Assembly (NCBI GenBank): GCA_035764005.1
Contig: DASTZZ010000124.1
Coordinates: 62,001 to 126,000, forward strand
Source of the DNA: Terriglobales bacterium
GTDB taxonomy: Bacteria; Acidobacteriota; Terriglobia; Terriglobales; Acidobacteriaceae
DNA length: 64,000 bases
Direction: 5' to 3'
Part shown: positions 1 to 9,160 of the stretch, one piece after another
How positions within the stretch are numbered: position 1 is the stretch's first letter
Layout of the letters: each line of letters begins with the position of its first letter
The notes under the pieces: model-generated
Databases searched by the model: none
Seen by the model: only the letters and a program-made list of their open reading frames with translations
What the model was told of the DNA's origin: nothing
Program-made: the position numbers and the translations under genes

Positions 1-1659
1 GGTGCACTTCATCTTTCCAGCCTCGAACTGCTGGGGCCAACTCAGCGATTTCCGGATTGGACCATCGCTGCATGGGTGAACGGCCGACCGCTTCAGCTCG
101 TGAACGGAAAGACCCCGCGTTCCGAATTGGCCGACCGCTCGCGTGACGCAGGTGGAATCATCGCCTTTGATCGCAAGTTCTTCATTCGGAGCTATCGCAG
201 CACGAGAACACCCGCAGGCAATTTGCAGGTGGTGATACTGGTGCCCATCACTCCCGAACTCCTTTCGCGGGCGGTGCCTGATCTTGGCGTTGTCACTCTT
301 TATCACTTCGAACAGAGCGATGGCGGAAAGGACGGCCAAAGCTCGTTCAAATTCAGCGAAGGCGACAACAAAAATCTCACACCAGTCCCCACTGTGAGCG
401 CCGGGACAAGGCCGCTACAGGTCTATCGCTTCGATCCGATGCTCCAGTTTGGTTCTGTCTTCAAGATCACCGACTGGGCCTCAGGAGAGGAGAGTCGAGC
501 CTGGGTTAACGTGAGCACGCGTCCATCAATTCTGAACAGCCGAGTCTTCACCGATCTCGGAGAAGTGGGCTCTGCGGTGCTCATCGCACTCGCCGTAGTT
601 GCAATTGCGTTCGCAATCATCGAGTTGATCGCTCTCATTATCGGCGTGCGGCTCACGCGGACAATCACGGGATCGGTGGGTGCACTTTACCGAGCAACCC
701 AACACATTAATCGAGGTGATCTGGTGCATCGCATTCGGGTGCATTCAAGCGATCAGCTTGCGTCTCTGGAGACCTCATTCAATTCGATGACTGAGTCCTT
801 GCAGCGCCTGTTACAGGAACAAAAAGAAAAGCAGCGGCTGGAAAATGAACTGGCCATTGCCCAGGAAGTGCAGGCACAACTCTTTCCGCGCGATCCCAAG
901 CGGCTGCACTCGCTTGAGCTGCACGGCATCTGCAAACCTGCGCGCACGGTCAGCGGTGATTACTACGATTTCGTCGCGCTGGGGGAAGAACGACTCGGTA
1001 TTGCGGTGGGCGACATTAGTGGTAAGGGAATTTCCGCCGCGCTACTCATGGCTACTATTCATTCCGCGGTCCGCGTCTTCGAATTGGGAGCGATGCCGGA
1101 ACGGGAACAGCTTGTCGCTGCAGGAGCGGCGGCAATCGCGTCGGCCAGCAACAACGTTCAACTTCCGCGATGGTCGGTTGCATCCGACAACGTCGAATCA
1201 CCTGCTGAAGTTCTTTCGCTTCTAAATCGCCATTTGTACAGCAGCACGCCTCCGGAAAAATACGCGACGCTTTTTCTCGGCATCTTTGATGGGAACACGC
1301 GCAAGTTCGTGTATTCCAATGGTGGGCATCTCGCGCCGTTGATAATCCACGACAACGGTGAAGTACGGAAGCTCGAAACCGGCGGGTTGGTCGTTGGATT
1401 GTTTCCCGAGATCGTCCTCGAAGAAGAGGAAGTTCATCTCTCTCCTGGCGATATCTTCGTCGCTTACAGCGATGGGGTGACCGAGCCGGAAAATGAATTT
1501 GGAGAATTTGGCGAGGAGCGGTTGCTGGAGCTGGTCCGCAGCAGCCGGCATCTTTCGTTGGAGCGCATTTCCGAAATCGTGATTGCCGCCGTGCAGGATT
1601 GGATCGGTGACAACGAGCAGCCGGACGATATCACGCTTGTACTCGCGCGCGTGCGGTAG
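1..1659 (+). CDS. SpoIIE/PP2C-type serine phosphatase with HAMP domain (5' end outside window)
   Basis: The reading frame is open from base 1, so the true start lies upstream; the GTG at 76 is internal. An extracytoplasmic sensor segment is followed by a membrane helix (about 570-655), a HAMP linker (about 655-810) and a SpoIIE/PP2C phosphatase domain (about 930-1650). Visible catalytic motifs are SGDYYDF, the metal-binding GDISGKG, AYSDGVTE and the terminal QPDDITLV. RsbU-like proteins of this type dephosphorylate an anti-sigma-factor antagonist in response to a signal; here the signal is probably extracytoplasmic. No partner kinase or antagonist lies nearby. It ends 67 bases before a convergent antiporter gene. 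The family call is firm; the sensed ligand is unknown. Confidence 0.93.
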   Translation, partial: GALHLSSLELLGPTQRFPDWTIAAWVNGRPLQLVNGKTPRSELADRSRDAGGIIAFDRKFFIRSYRSTRTPAGNLQVVILVPITPELLSRAVPDLGVVTLYHFEQSDGGKDGQSSFKFSEGDNKNLTPVPTVSAGTRPLQVYRFDPMLQFGSVFKITDWASGEESRAWVNVSTRPSILNSRVFTDLGEVGSAVLIALAVVAIAFAIIELIALIIGVRLTRTITGSVGALYRATQHINRGDLVHRIRVHSSDQLASLETSFNSMTESLQRLLQEQKEKQRLENELAIAQEVQAQLFPRDPKRLHSLELHGICKPARTVSGDYYDFVALGEERLGIAVGDISGKGISAALLMATIHSAVRVFELGAMPEREQLVAAGAAAIASASNNVQLPRWSVASDNVESPAEVLSLLNRHLYSSTPPEKYATLFLGIFDGNTRKFVYSNGGHLAPLIIHDNGEVRKLETGGLVVGLFPEIVLEEEEVHLSPGDIFVAYSDGVTEPENEFGEFGEERLLELVRSSRHLSLERISEIVIAAVQDWIGDNEQPDDITLVLARVR

Positions 1660-1726
1660 ACCAAGATCGAACACCAAAATCCCGAAGGCTGTGCGTCAAC
1701 GCTACCAGGACGTCCTTAGTCATCTT

Positions 1727-3358
1727 CTACGCTTGGAGGTTCCGATGCTTGATAGCACTGCGCAGACGCGTTTCGCTCAGATCGAGTTCCTCTTCCAGTT
1801 CTCGAGCGATCTCGCTATCGATTCGTCCTTGATTTCGTAGCTCGAGCGCAGCGTTGCGTTCGACTTCGAGCATCTCGCGTGAGAGCGAAAGATAGCGTTG
1901 GTACTGCTCTGGGTTTACGTCCTGTTCCGCTTCTCCGTTCACACTGGCGAGACGTTGTCGATAGTGCTGCGCCAGATCATCGTACGTGCCCGCAAATTCA
2001 GGCTTGTCCACCTGCCGACGTTTTTCGAGATACGCCAAGGCTTGCTCTAAAACCAAACGACGGGCTTCCTGCTCGCGCGTGTGCGGTCGAGAAGAACCGC
2101 CGAGGCCGAGTGCGCGAATTAGACCGGGCAGCGTGAGTCCCTGCAGAACCAGAGTTACCAGAATCACGCTGAACGTCAGAAAAATGATGAGACTGCGATG
2201 TGGAAACGGAGCATCGTTGGACAATGTTCGCGGCAAGGATATTGCTGCAGCAAGCGCTATCACGCCTCGCATCCCGGTCCATCCAACTACAAACAGCCCT
2301 CGTGCATTGGGAACGGAGCCCTGGCGATGCAGCATTCTGCTGCGCATGAAGCTTGCGAAGTATGCGCTGGGAAAAGTCCAGACAAGGCGTAACGCGATCA
2401 GAAAGGCGCTAAACAACGCGCCCAGCGCAATGAGACGGGGCAGGGAAGACTCGCGAATTCCCGAGAGCACATAAGGAAGCTGCAGCCCGATGAGCACGAA
2501 AACCAGTCCGTTGAGGATGAACGTCAGCGAATTCCATACGGCATTTGCCTGTAAGCGGACACTCGGCGAAAAAAAGCGTGAACTCCGTCCTCCCAAAAAC
2601 AATCCGGCAGCGACGACCGCCAAAACTCCGGATGCATGAACAGCTTCTGCAGCCAAATACGCAGCGTACGGAACGAAAATACTGATCGTGATCTCGATGT
2701 TCGCGTCGTCAATATGGCGCTCGAACCACTCTACGACGATCGCGAGAGCGACTCCAATGGCGACTCCGACTGCGCCCAAATAGACGAACCGTCCGATGCC
2801 CGAAATGAAACTCGGGGTCTGCCCGTACACCACGATCGCCGTTCCAAACTCCAGCGCAAGCAATCCGGTCGCATCGTTCAGCAGGCTCTCGCCTTCGAGC
2901 ACATCGACGATAGGTTTTGGCAGTCCGACACGCTTGGCAATCGCTGTAGCCGCTATTGCGTCCGTGGTGGCGACGGCTGCTCCCAGTACGAACCCAATGC
3001 GCCAGTCGAATCCGGCAAAGAACAGCGGAACGACGACCGCCACCCCAAATACGGTAAATGCCACTAGACCAATCGCCATAGAAGCAATGCTGATGAAGTT
3101 CTCGACGAAATCTCGCCACGATGTGACCCACGCCGCCGCATACAGGAGCGGGGGAAGAACGACGAGGAAGATCAACTCCGGATTAAGACTGACCCGTGGA
3201 ATTCCCGGAACGAAGCCTATCACCAGGCCCGCGATGACCAGCACGATCGGATATGGAATCTTCAGACGCTGCGCCAGCCATGCGAATCCCGCCACGATGA
3301 GCAGCAACAGCAGAACAACAAGCTCAATCGAGTGGAGGCTTGATCCAGAAGTGTTCAT
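1727..3358 (-). CDS. CPA1-family Na+/H+ (or K+/H+) antiporter
   Basis: A 543-aa polytopic inner-membrane protein. About the first 400 residues form 11-12 hydrophobic helices and the last 130 are a hydrophilic, helix-rich cytoplasmic tail, the usual NhaP/CPA1 layout and length. The stretch VATTDAIAATAIAKRVGLP followed by GESLLNDATGLL carries the acidic pair typical of cation/proton antiporters. It would exchange a monovalent cation for protons. The selected ion cannot be read from sequence. It stands alone, convergent with the phosphatase and divergent from the receiver gene. Confidence 0.9.
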   Translation of the reverse strand: MNTSGSSLHSIELVVLLLLLIVAGFAWLAQRLKIPYPIVLVIAGLVIGFVPGIPRVSLNPELIFLVVLPPLLYAAAWVTSWRDFVENFISIASMAIGLVAFTVFGVAVVVPLFFAGFDWRIGFVLGAAVATTDAIAATAIAKRVGLPKPIVDVLEGESLLNDATGLLALEFGTAIVVYGQTPSFISGIGRFVYLGAVGVAIGVALAIVVEWFERHIDDANIEITISIFVPYAAYLAAEAVHASGVLAVVAAGLFLGGRSSRFFSPSVRLQANAVWNSLTFILNGLVFVLIGLQLPYVLSGIRESSLPRLIALGALFSAFLIALRLVWTFPSAYFASFMRSRMLHRQGSVPNARGLFVVGWTGMRGVIALAAAISLPRTLSNDAPFPHRSLIIFLTFSVILVTLVLQGLTLPGLIRALGLGGSSRPHTREQEARRLVLEQALAYLEKRRQVDKPEFAGTYDDLAQHYRQRLASVNGEAEQDVNPEQYQRYLSLSREMLEVERNAALELRNQGRIDSEIARELEEELDLSETRLRSAIKHRNLQA

Positions 3359-3383
3359 CGGAACGCTGCATCAGTGGAAAACC

Positions 3384-3421
3384 AATCTACTTGCTGCTAC
3401 AGAATCTACCTGCTGCTACAG
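3384..3421. repeat. Two-copy 19-bp tandem direct repeat
   Basis: The unit aatctacttgctgctacag (3384-3402) is repeated at once with one change (T to C) at 3403-3421. It lies 26 bases upstream of the antiporter start, in the divergent gap between antiporter and receiver gene. It may be a slippage product or a paired binding site; nothing else supports a function. Confidence 0.75.
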
Positions 3422-3612
3422 AATGAACCGCCTGCCGCGATCGACCTCACGGTATTGCCAAGACCCTCGGCGAGAGCTGCGGTTTCTCGATGAGGTACAT
3501 GTCCTTTCGGACAATGGGGCTATTGTCCTAAAGTAACTGTACCGAATTGGGAAGGCGCGTGCCCTTATGCAATAGATGTTGCATCCTAGGAGGTGCAACT
3601 CGCGGAGAGGCA

Positions 3613-3990
3613 ATGATAGTCCCTCGTATCCTCTGCGTAGACGACGATCCTCGAATCAACGAGTTGAACGAGATTGTGCTTGGGCGTGCCGGATATGAAG
3701 TGCAGATCGCACTTTCACCTTCCGACGCCCTGGAACGCTTCGCCGCCGATCGCTTCGACCTGGTCATCACTGACCTGTTCTCCAACGCATCGAGCGATGC
3801 GGGCTTCATCCGTAAGCTGCGCAGCCTGGATCCCAAAGTTCCAGTGATCATAGTCAGCGGACAAACCAGTCCTTCCCCAGAAATCCTCAAGCAAGTCGAT
3901 GCCTTCGTGCAAAAGGCCTATTCTCTGAATGCGCTGAAAGACGCAGTCCGCGAAGTCCTGACGCGGGAGAAGCTGCGCCGCATCGGGTAA
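3613..3990 (+). CDS. Single-domain response regulator (receiver only)
   Basis: 125 aa from ATG 3613, chosen because GGAGG lies upstream and homology starts at once with PRILCVDDDPR; the longer frame from 3547 adds an unrelated lead. It has the acidic pocket (D10-D12), phospho-acceptor D54 in FDLVITDLF, S82 and K101, so the receiver fold is complete. There is no output domain, so it probably acts by protein contact, as CheY or a phosphorelay intermediate does. No histidine kinase is adjacent, so its partner is an orphan elsewhere. Confidence 0.88.
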   Translation: MIVPRILCVDDDPRINELNEIVLGRAGYEVQIALSPSDALERFAADRFDLVITDLFSNASSDAGFIRKLRSLDPKVPVIIVSGQTSPSPEILKQVDAFVQKAYSLNALKDAVREVLTREKLRRIG

Positions 3991-4020
3991 CGGCCTGAAT
4001 TGAACATGGAGCGTTTTACT

Positions 4021-4192
4021 GTCATTCCGAACCGCTTGCGGTGAGGAATCCCTGCCTGCATCCATATTCGTCGCTGTTCTCGAACCAGTGGAAGCCGACG
4101 CACTTCAGAATTCGCCATTCATTAATGTTCTTCCGCGTCACTCATGAGTTGGTGTAGGGATTCCTCCGCTAAAATCGGGCGTTCCGAATGAC
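4021..4192. repeat. Imperfect inverted repeat of a GTCATTC..GAGGAATCCCT interspersed element
   Basis: The left arm (about 4021-4055) reads gtcattccgaaccgc then gaggaatccctgc. The reverse complement of the right arm (4154-4192) starts gtcattcggaacg and ends gaggaatccctac. The two arms therefore face each other across about 100 bases. From memory, units of the form GTCATTCYGA..GAGGAATC recur between genes in acidobacterial genomes. It lies in the gap between the receiver and the DUF72 gene and is non-coding. Confidence 0.6.
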
Positions 4193-4231
4193 AAACAAAA
4201 ATAAAACCTCCGTGCCCTCCGTGTTCAATCT

Positions 4232-5134
4232 TTATCCCGGCTCCGCGAAATCGCGCAGCTCCGGATAGTGCTCGATCAGCGTACTCGGCGCCTTCACCTT
4301 TTCCCGTTTCAGCATCTTCTTCAACTCCAGCGCGTTCACCGCAGCTTTTCCCTTGTAGTGATTGTTCGTCACTGCAAACGTCTTCTCGACCTTCTCTCCC
4401 AAGCGCTCGATCTTCTCCTTCCATGGCTCCAGCTGTTTGGGAGTGTAGAGATAGTTGTAGCGGTCGTCGCGATTGTCAGACTGGAACCACTCCTTGTAGT
4501 TGCGCCCATGCAGGCGAACATAGCCGATGTTTGACGTTGCGTGCTCGGTCCCACGCACCGATCGACCCAAGAGCGGCTGATCGATATTGCAGAACGCAAT
4601 CTTCTCGGCCGCGAATTGCGCGAGGATCTCAGGATTGTCCCAGGTCGCGTGCCGCACCTCGACGACCAGCGGATATTCTCTGAAGCGCGTGATCAAGCTT
4701 TGCAGGTACTCGCGATTCTCATCAGTATTCTTAAACGAGATGGGAAACTGAATCAGCAGCGCTCCCAATTTCCCTCGCGACGCAATCGAATCAAGACCGG
4801 CTTTTGCATTCGCCTCGTCCTCGGCAATGGGGTTAATCGTAGCCGCGGAAGTCGACTGCAAAACCGCTCCAGGCGCGTGCGTAAAGCTGCGAAACAGCTT
4901 GGCAGTAAATTCGAAGCGCGGATTCACGTCGGCCACAAACTCGCACCATTGCTTTCCCGTTTTGGGCTGAATGTGTCCGTAGAAAGATGTATTGATCTCG
5001 CAACAATCGAGGTACTGCGCCAGGAACTGCAAAGGATGCTGCCGTTTCTTGAGCCCGGCTGGATAGACGATCCCCTCCCAATCCTTGTAAGAAAACCCAG
5101 CCGTTCCTATCAGAATCTGTTGGCTGGCGCTCAC
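4232..5134 (-). CDS. DUF72 family protein (YecE-like)
   Basis: 300 aa, the usual length of the DUF72/YecE family, which has a TIM-barrel-like fold and no established reaction. The N-terminal IGTAGFSYKDWEG with YPAGL, the central VEVRHATW and the C-terminal FAVTNNHYKGKAAVNA are family hallmarks. No signal peptide or membrane segment is present, so it is cytosolic. It is monocistronic, with no informative neighbour. The family is certain; the function is unknown. Confidence 0.9.
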   Translation of the reverse strand: MSASQQILIGTAGFSYKDWEGIVYPAGLKKRQHPLQFLAQYLDCCEINTSFYGHIQPKTGKQWCEFVADVNPRFEFTAKLFRSFTHAPGAVLQSTSAATINPIAEDEANAKAGLDSIASRGKLGALLIQFPISFKNTDENREYLQSLITRFREYPLVVEVRHATWDNPEILAQFAAEKIAFCNIDQPLLGRSVRGTEHATSNIGYVRLHGRNYKEWFQSDNRDDRYNYLYTPKQLEPWKEKIERLGEKVEKTFAVTNNHYKGKAAVNALELKKMLKREKVKAPSTLIEHYPELRDFAEPG

Positions 5135-5258
5135 CTCTTTAGCTTACCTGCGCTACCGAATTGCGTTGTCTGGAAGTCCTTTTGCCCTTGGGGATGCCGA
5201 GAGGTGTGCACGCAACCGAATCCAGTAGAATAGAAACCAGCCACGTTTCAGCCCTCAC

Positions 5259-5348
5259 GGAGAGATGGCCGAGTGGCTGAAGGCGCACGCTTGGAAAGCG
5301 TGTATACCTTAACGGGTATCGTGGGTTCGAATCCCACTCTCTCCGCCA
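5259..5348 (+). tRNA. tRNA-Ser (anticodon GGA)
   Basis: A complete class II tRNA. The 7-bp acceptor stem is GGAGAGA paired with TCTCTCC. The D arm is in GCCGAGTGGCTGAAGGC, the anticodon loop is TTGGAAA (anticodon GGA, reading UCC/UCU), a long variable arm follows, and the T arm is GTGGG-TTCGAAT-CCCAC. Discriminator G and an encoded CCA end it at 5348. The IS481 remnant starts 12 bases downstream. Confidence 0.97.
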
Positions 5349-5359
5349 GCTTTCTTCTG

Positions 5360-6112
5360 TGTCCGGCCCGGAGACATAGGTAACAGAACGTTCCGGAGAC
5401 ACGGGTTACACTTTTGGCCCGAAGGGATTTTCGAGGGGCTGCAGAGTTTTTTCCTCCAAGAAAAGCGGGTTGTTCTTGATTAGATTCCATGGCCTCGCAC
5501 AGCAGCAGGTAGCGCGAAGCGTAATCGGTGACCATCAGCGGATAACAATAACGCTTGTTCCCGAGTTGGAGCTCGCCTTTATAGTCTGTGCACCACAAGT
5601 CATTCGGGTTCAAGCCTGCCGAGAGCGGCGTTCCCTGGGCACGAGTCCTGGGCCGACTTGCTCGGGTGACCAGACCATATCGATCTAAGATTGCATGAAT
5701 GGTGCTGCAGGCTGGGACCTTTATTTCTGAAGCCAGCCGCCGCAGTAAAGGTTCGCGGATCTTGCGAGCTCCCCAGTAGGGTTTTTCTCGTTTGGCAGCC
5801 ACATGGCGGCTTCCACTGGCGCCGGCAGTTGGTTGGCATAGCGATGGGGCCGACGGGCGCGATCGCTCAACCGCCTCCACACCGCACTGCTCGTAGCGGT
5901 CCAGGATTTTTGTATCCCGTCTTTCGTGAAATGCCAAACTCACGGCACAGTGACGCCATACTCTCCCCGTCCTTGAGCCGGATTACGAAGCGCATTCGTT
6001 CGTCGATCACAGAACTTTCCTTCCATGGCATCCCCTCCTCCGCCCTCCTTCGGACCGAAAAGTGTAACCCATGTCTCCGGAACGTTCTGTTACCTATGTC
6101 TCAGGCTGGACA
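5360..6112. mobile_element. Internally deleted IS481-type insertion sequence with both terminal inverted repeats
   Basis: The ends 5360-5424 and 6050-6112 are inverted copies starting TGTCCRGCC and continuing GAGACATAGGTAACAG and AACGTTCCGGAGACA, with few differences. Inside each end a 16-bp motif, GGAGACAYRGGTWACA, occurs twice 25 bp apart as a direct repeat (5370-5385 and 5395-5410; mirrored at 6063-6078 and 6088-6103). The 753-bp length is well short of the roughly 1.2 kb of intact IS481 relatives. No convincing target-site duplication is seen. The insertion lies beside the tRNA-Ser 3' end. Confidence 0.85.
5406..6031 (-). pseudogene. IS481-family transposase remnant (frameshifts and internal deletion)
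   Basis: Translation from ATG 6031 (behind GGAGGAGGGG) starts MPWKESSVIDERM and runs through a helix-turn-helix segment (CREFGISRKTGYK). It then needs a frame change to reach LDRYEQCGVEA and two more around RRPHRYANQLPAPVE before AKREKPYWGARKI. The DDE core is partly present (NDLWCTDYKGE, then VTDYASRYLLL). After CEAMES most of the catalytic C-terminus is missing. The frame then jumps to the family's C-terminal end LQPLENPFGPKV and a stop at 5406-5408. It cannot make an active enzyme. Confidence 0.88.
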
Positions 6113-6553
6113 TTCGGCAGAATGAATGAGTTCCGATTTGTTCGTGGGTCCAAAAAGTTCCAATACCTTGCTGTTCGCCTGACGCTTGCTGTCTGTCACA
6201 GTGAAATAACGACGAAGATCACTGGCTATTAGACCAGAGAGCGATTCGCAGAGATCATGCCGGAATATTGAGTCACCTCGGGCAGATTACTGCTGCGGGG
6301 CTATTCGCATCGCAACCTCTGGATGTTTTCTCGAAATTACTTCCGAGTAAATATGTAAATTTGCGCACAAAATCGACTAATTTTCTTTATAAGTTCGGTG
6401 CAAGCGCTTGAGTGCAGAAGATTTCACTCTACTTCGCAACCCGAACTCTTGTTCGATGAGCTTCGGGCGTTGATGCAGGATATTCCCGGCATATTCCCAG
6501 TAATGGCGCAGTTGGCACAGAAGTTGCACTTTCCTGTGATTTTGGAGGAAATC

Positions 6554-7972
6554 ATGCGTCCGAAATCATGGATGGCTGGCTTAATCGCCGCGCTGATGTT
6601 AACTACAGGAGCAATAATCGTTGGGTGTGGCAGCAATAGACCCAGCAATCAAGCCGCTCAGGCGGCGAGTACAACGGTTACCGTGAGCGATCCGGCAACC
6701 TGCGGATCGATGACAGGCGGCCCTTTCAGTCACGTTTATGTCACGATCACCGATGTGCTGGTCAATAGCAGTGCAACTGCTGGAGACAACGATTCTTCCT
6801 GGCTGGACGTAACACCCGCTCTCAAAGGCAGCCCGCAGCAGGTTGATCTACTTGGCCAAGCAAACAATCAATGTTTTCTCGCGACCCTCGGATCTACTAC
6901 ACAGTTGCAGCCGGGGAGCTATCAGCAGATCAGAATCGTGCTTGGCGCCAACAATGTGGCGATTAGCGGCGACAAGTGCAATGGAGTCGCCAACTGCGTG
7001 GTTTTGTCCTCAGATAACAGCGTTCATCCGCTCCTACTCTCGAGCGAAGCACAGACCGGCCTGAAGGTCCCTTCCGGCCAAATCGCGAGCGGCAAGTTCA
7101 CTGTGGCTGCCGGACAGACGAAAGATTTGAATATCGATTTCGACACCTGCGCCTCGATCGTGACGCAAGGCAACGGACAATATCGTCTGAAGCCTGTGTT
7201 ACACGCGGGAGAAGTTTCGACAACGTCAGCCTCGCTTAACGGCAAGCTCGTCGACAAGGTGACGGGCCAGCCGATCGTCGGTGGTAAAGCGATCGTCGCG
7301 CTGGAGCAGAAGGATTCGGCTGGAATCGATCGGGTAGTAATGCAGAGCACTCCAGACGCGAGTGGCGCATTCGTCTTCTGTCCAGTTCCTGCCGGCAACT
7401 ACGACGTAGTTGCAGTTGCCGTAGATGGAGCCAATGTAGAGTATGCCGCGACTATCACGACCGGAGTTAGTCCAGGGACGGCTATCGGCAATGTACAAAT
7501 GTTTGCGACCACGGGTACGAGTACCGGCCCAGGTTCCATAACGGGAACCATAACCAGCGCAAATTCAGTTCCGGCAGGGACCATCGCTGACCTCACCATC
7601 TCGGCCCTGCAACAAGTCACCACTGCGGGCGGACCGCTGACGGTGACCATCCCCCTCGCTCAGCAGTCTTCCGCCACTGCCACAGCTACAACCCAAGCAG
7701 GCGCAACGTGCGCAACGAAAACGGATTGTGCCTCGTACACGTTGTCGGTGCCCGGTGTGAACCCATCGCTAGCAGCATTCAGTTCGAGTGGGACGAACTA
7801 CACCGCAGGAGCCTCCGGGGCTGCAAGCTATACGGTCGAAGCACAGGCGTTCGTTCCCCAGTCAGGCGGAACGCAGGATTGCACGCCGCCTGTGCAGATG
7901 ACTGCAGTCGTCTCCGTCACACCTGGCCAACCAGTACAGGCGGCTACTGTGACCTTCACCGGCTGCCAGTAG
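6554..7972 (+). CDS. DUF4382 lipoprotein with carboxypeptidase-regulatory-like domain
   Basis: 472 aa from ATG 6554, preceded by GGAGGAAATC; the open frame extends to 6398, but the lipoprotein signal fixes this start. A hydrophobic helix ends in the lipobox IIVGC (Cys about 25). The DUF4382 domain follows (about 35-230: FSHVYVTITDVLVNS, SSWLDVTPAL, QLQPGSYQQIRIVLG). A carboxypeptidase-regulatory-like beta-sandwich comes next (LNGKLVDKVTGQPIVGGKAIV), then a Thr/Ser/Ala-rich beta region. It is probably anchored in the envelope. DUF4382 has no known activity. It is a single gene. Confidence 0.9.
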   Translation: MRPKSWMAGLIAALMLTTGAIIVGCGSNRPSNQAAQAASTTVTVSDPATCGSMTGGPFSHVYVTITDVLVNSSATAGDNDSSWLDVTPALKGSPQQVDLLGQANNQCFLATLGSTTQLQPGSYQQIRIVLGANNVAISGDKCNGVANCVVLSSDNSVHPLLLSSEAQTGLKVPSGQIASGKFTVAAGQTKDLNIDFDTCASIVTQGNGQYRLKPVLHAGEVSTTSASLNGKLVDKVTGQPIVGGKAIVALEQKDSAGIDRVVMQSTPDASGAFVFCPVPAGNYDVVAVAVDGANVEYAATITTGVSPGTAIGNVQMFATTGTSTGPGSITGTITSANSVPAGTIADLTISALQQVTTAGGPLTVTIPLAQQSSATATATTQAGATCATKTDCASYTLSVPGVNPSLAAFSSSGTNYTAGASGAASYTVEAQAFVPQSGGTQDCTPPVQMTAVVSVTPGQPVQAATVTFTGCQ

Positions 7973-9088
7973 AACGGTCAGGGGAAGCGCGAAAGCAGAC
8001 GACATATTCAATCGGGAAAAAGAATCAGAATGCGGGCCAAACTGCTCTAACCTCGCCAAGCGGAAGCAACAGGTTTCGATGATCGTTGGTATGAGTCGAA
8101 CAGGAGTTGTGGGCGCCCGCTTCCTTATCGGTAAAGGCTCGCAGTGCGCAACAGCCACTTCGCGTTTGCACGAATTGACCGCAACGTGTACAGAGCCGCG
8201 TCGTCAAGCATCTGATATTGGCGGCTCGCCCGTAACGAGAGAATAAAGAAGCCGGAACGGCACGGATTTCTTATTTCTTTTCGGGAACGCATTTCGTCGT
8301 GCCCGGTTTCATCCTTCGCCAACTTCCTAATGCGCATGCTCTCACGGAAGCAAAGAATGCGATTAAGAACATGGGAAACGTCTTGCAGCTTTCGTTTCCG
8401 TACTTTGTGCTTATCGCCGCAATTGCGAGACTAGCATTACCCGCGTCGAAAGAGATCGGCTGGCAAGTGCCTCTGCTCGTTCTGCCGATTATGTTTGGCG
8501 TTTTCAAGTCGTATAACGCCATTTTGGGAGCGAGGTCGCGAGGGCCTCGTGAGGTGTTGCGAAAGCAGCAGCTGTCTGACGGACAATTTGTCAGCTCGTT
8601 TGCGGTACTGACACCACGCTGTGGCGAGATAACCCTGCATCTCACCACAGCCAAATCTCAGAAATCCAGAAATCGTGTAACAAGACGGGATTCTCCCTCG
8701 TAATCCGCCGCAACATCAATCCCGTCTGTCGACTCATCTCTCCGATACCGCTTCAGCCTTCGGTAAAGCACAGGCTTGTCGATTCCCCCGCCTGTATCCA
8801 GTCGCCGTTTGCACCACGGCTGGTCTCTCGACTTGAGCAAGCGTGAGACCGCCGCGGAAGATCGCCCGGTGTGAATTGCGCAGACAGCGGCTTGGGTCTC
8901 AGGTATGAAGCCGCTTCGAAATCAACGATAAAGCCGTGCCTCGTGAAGCTCATTCACGATACATGACAGACGACGAAGATGAAGCGGGCTGCAACTTATC
9001 GGTCGGGGACGATCCTCCACCAGGCTGCTACAAACAGAATGTTTTTGCTGAACCTCAAACTGCGTCTCTGCTCCGGTGTCAAAACTTC
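7973..9088. other. 1.1-kb gap with one probable gene relic
   Basis: Between the DUF4382 lipoprotein and the terminator of the next minus-strand gene I see no intact gene. Several short open frames exist on both strands, but none has a ribosome site plus protein-like composition. The only protein-like stretch is the membrane segment listed separately at 8299-8703. Confidence 0.5.
8299..8703 (+). pseudogene. Possible relic of an HD-GYP-type membrane protein
   Basis: The 134-codon frame contains LSFPYFVLIAAIARLALP, then IGWQVPLLVLPIMFGVFKSY. This resembles the last two membrane helices that precede the HD-GYP domain in many acidobacterial phosphodiesterases, where the string is of the type LLVLPVMYLIYRSYRLYL. 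No HD-GYP domain follows; after about residue 80 the composition stops looking protein-like. There is no convincing ribosome site. I read it as a fragment. It could also be a chance frame or a small membrane protein. Confidence 0.35.
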
Positions 9089-9127
9089 AAAAAGAAAGGA
9101 CCGCGCCCCTACGTCGTTGCGCGGTCC
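9089..9127 (-). terminator. Intrinsic terminator of the secreted-protein gene
   Basis: On the minus strand GGACCGCGC (9127-9119) pairs with GCGCGGTCC (9106-9098), giving a perfect 9-bp GC-rich stem. It is followed by TTTCTTTTT. It lies 34 bases after the stop of the gene at 9161-10078. Confidence 0.85.
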
Positions 9128-9160
9128 CGGTCCACTTCGGAACGTTGCTTACCTACAACG

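Noticed and set aside
845-1225. 126-codon plus-strand frame
   Set aside because: It lies inside the SpoIIE phosphatase gene in another frame and has no motifs of its own.
5139-5402. Minus-strand frame and the tail of the 5248-5943 frame containing ERVGFEPT / REWDSNPRY-type strings
   Set aside because: It is the antisense of tRNA-Ser; such GFEPT-like strings are a well-known annotation artefact.
5360-6112. Search for a target-site duplication around the IS481 remnant
   Set aside because: Only TTC is shared beside the two ends, too short to claim.
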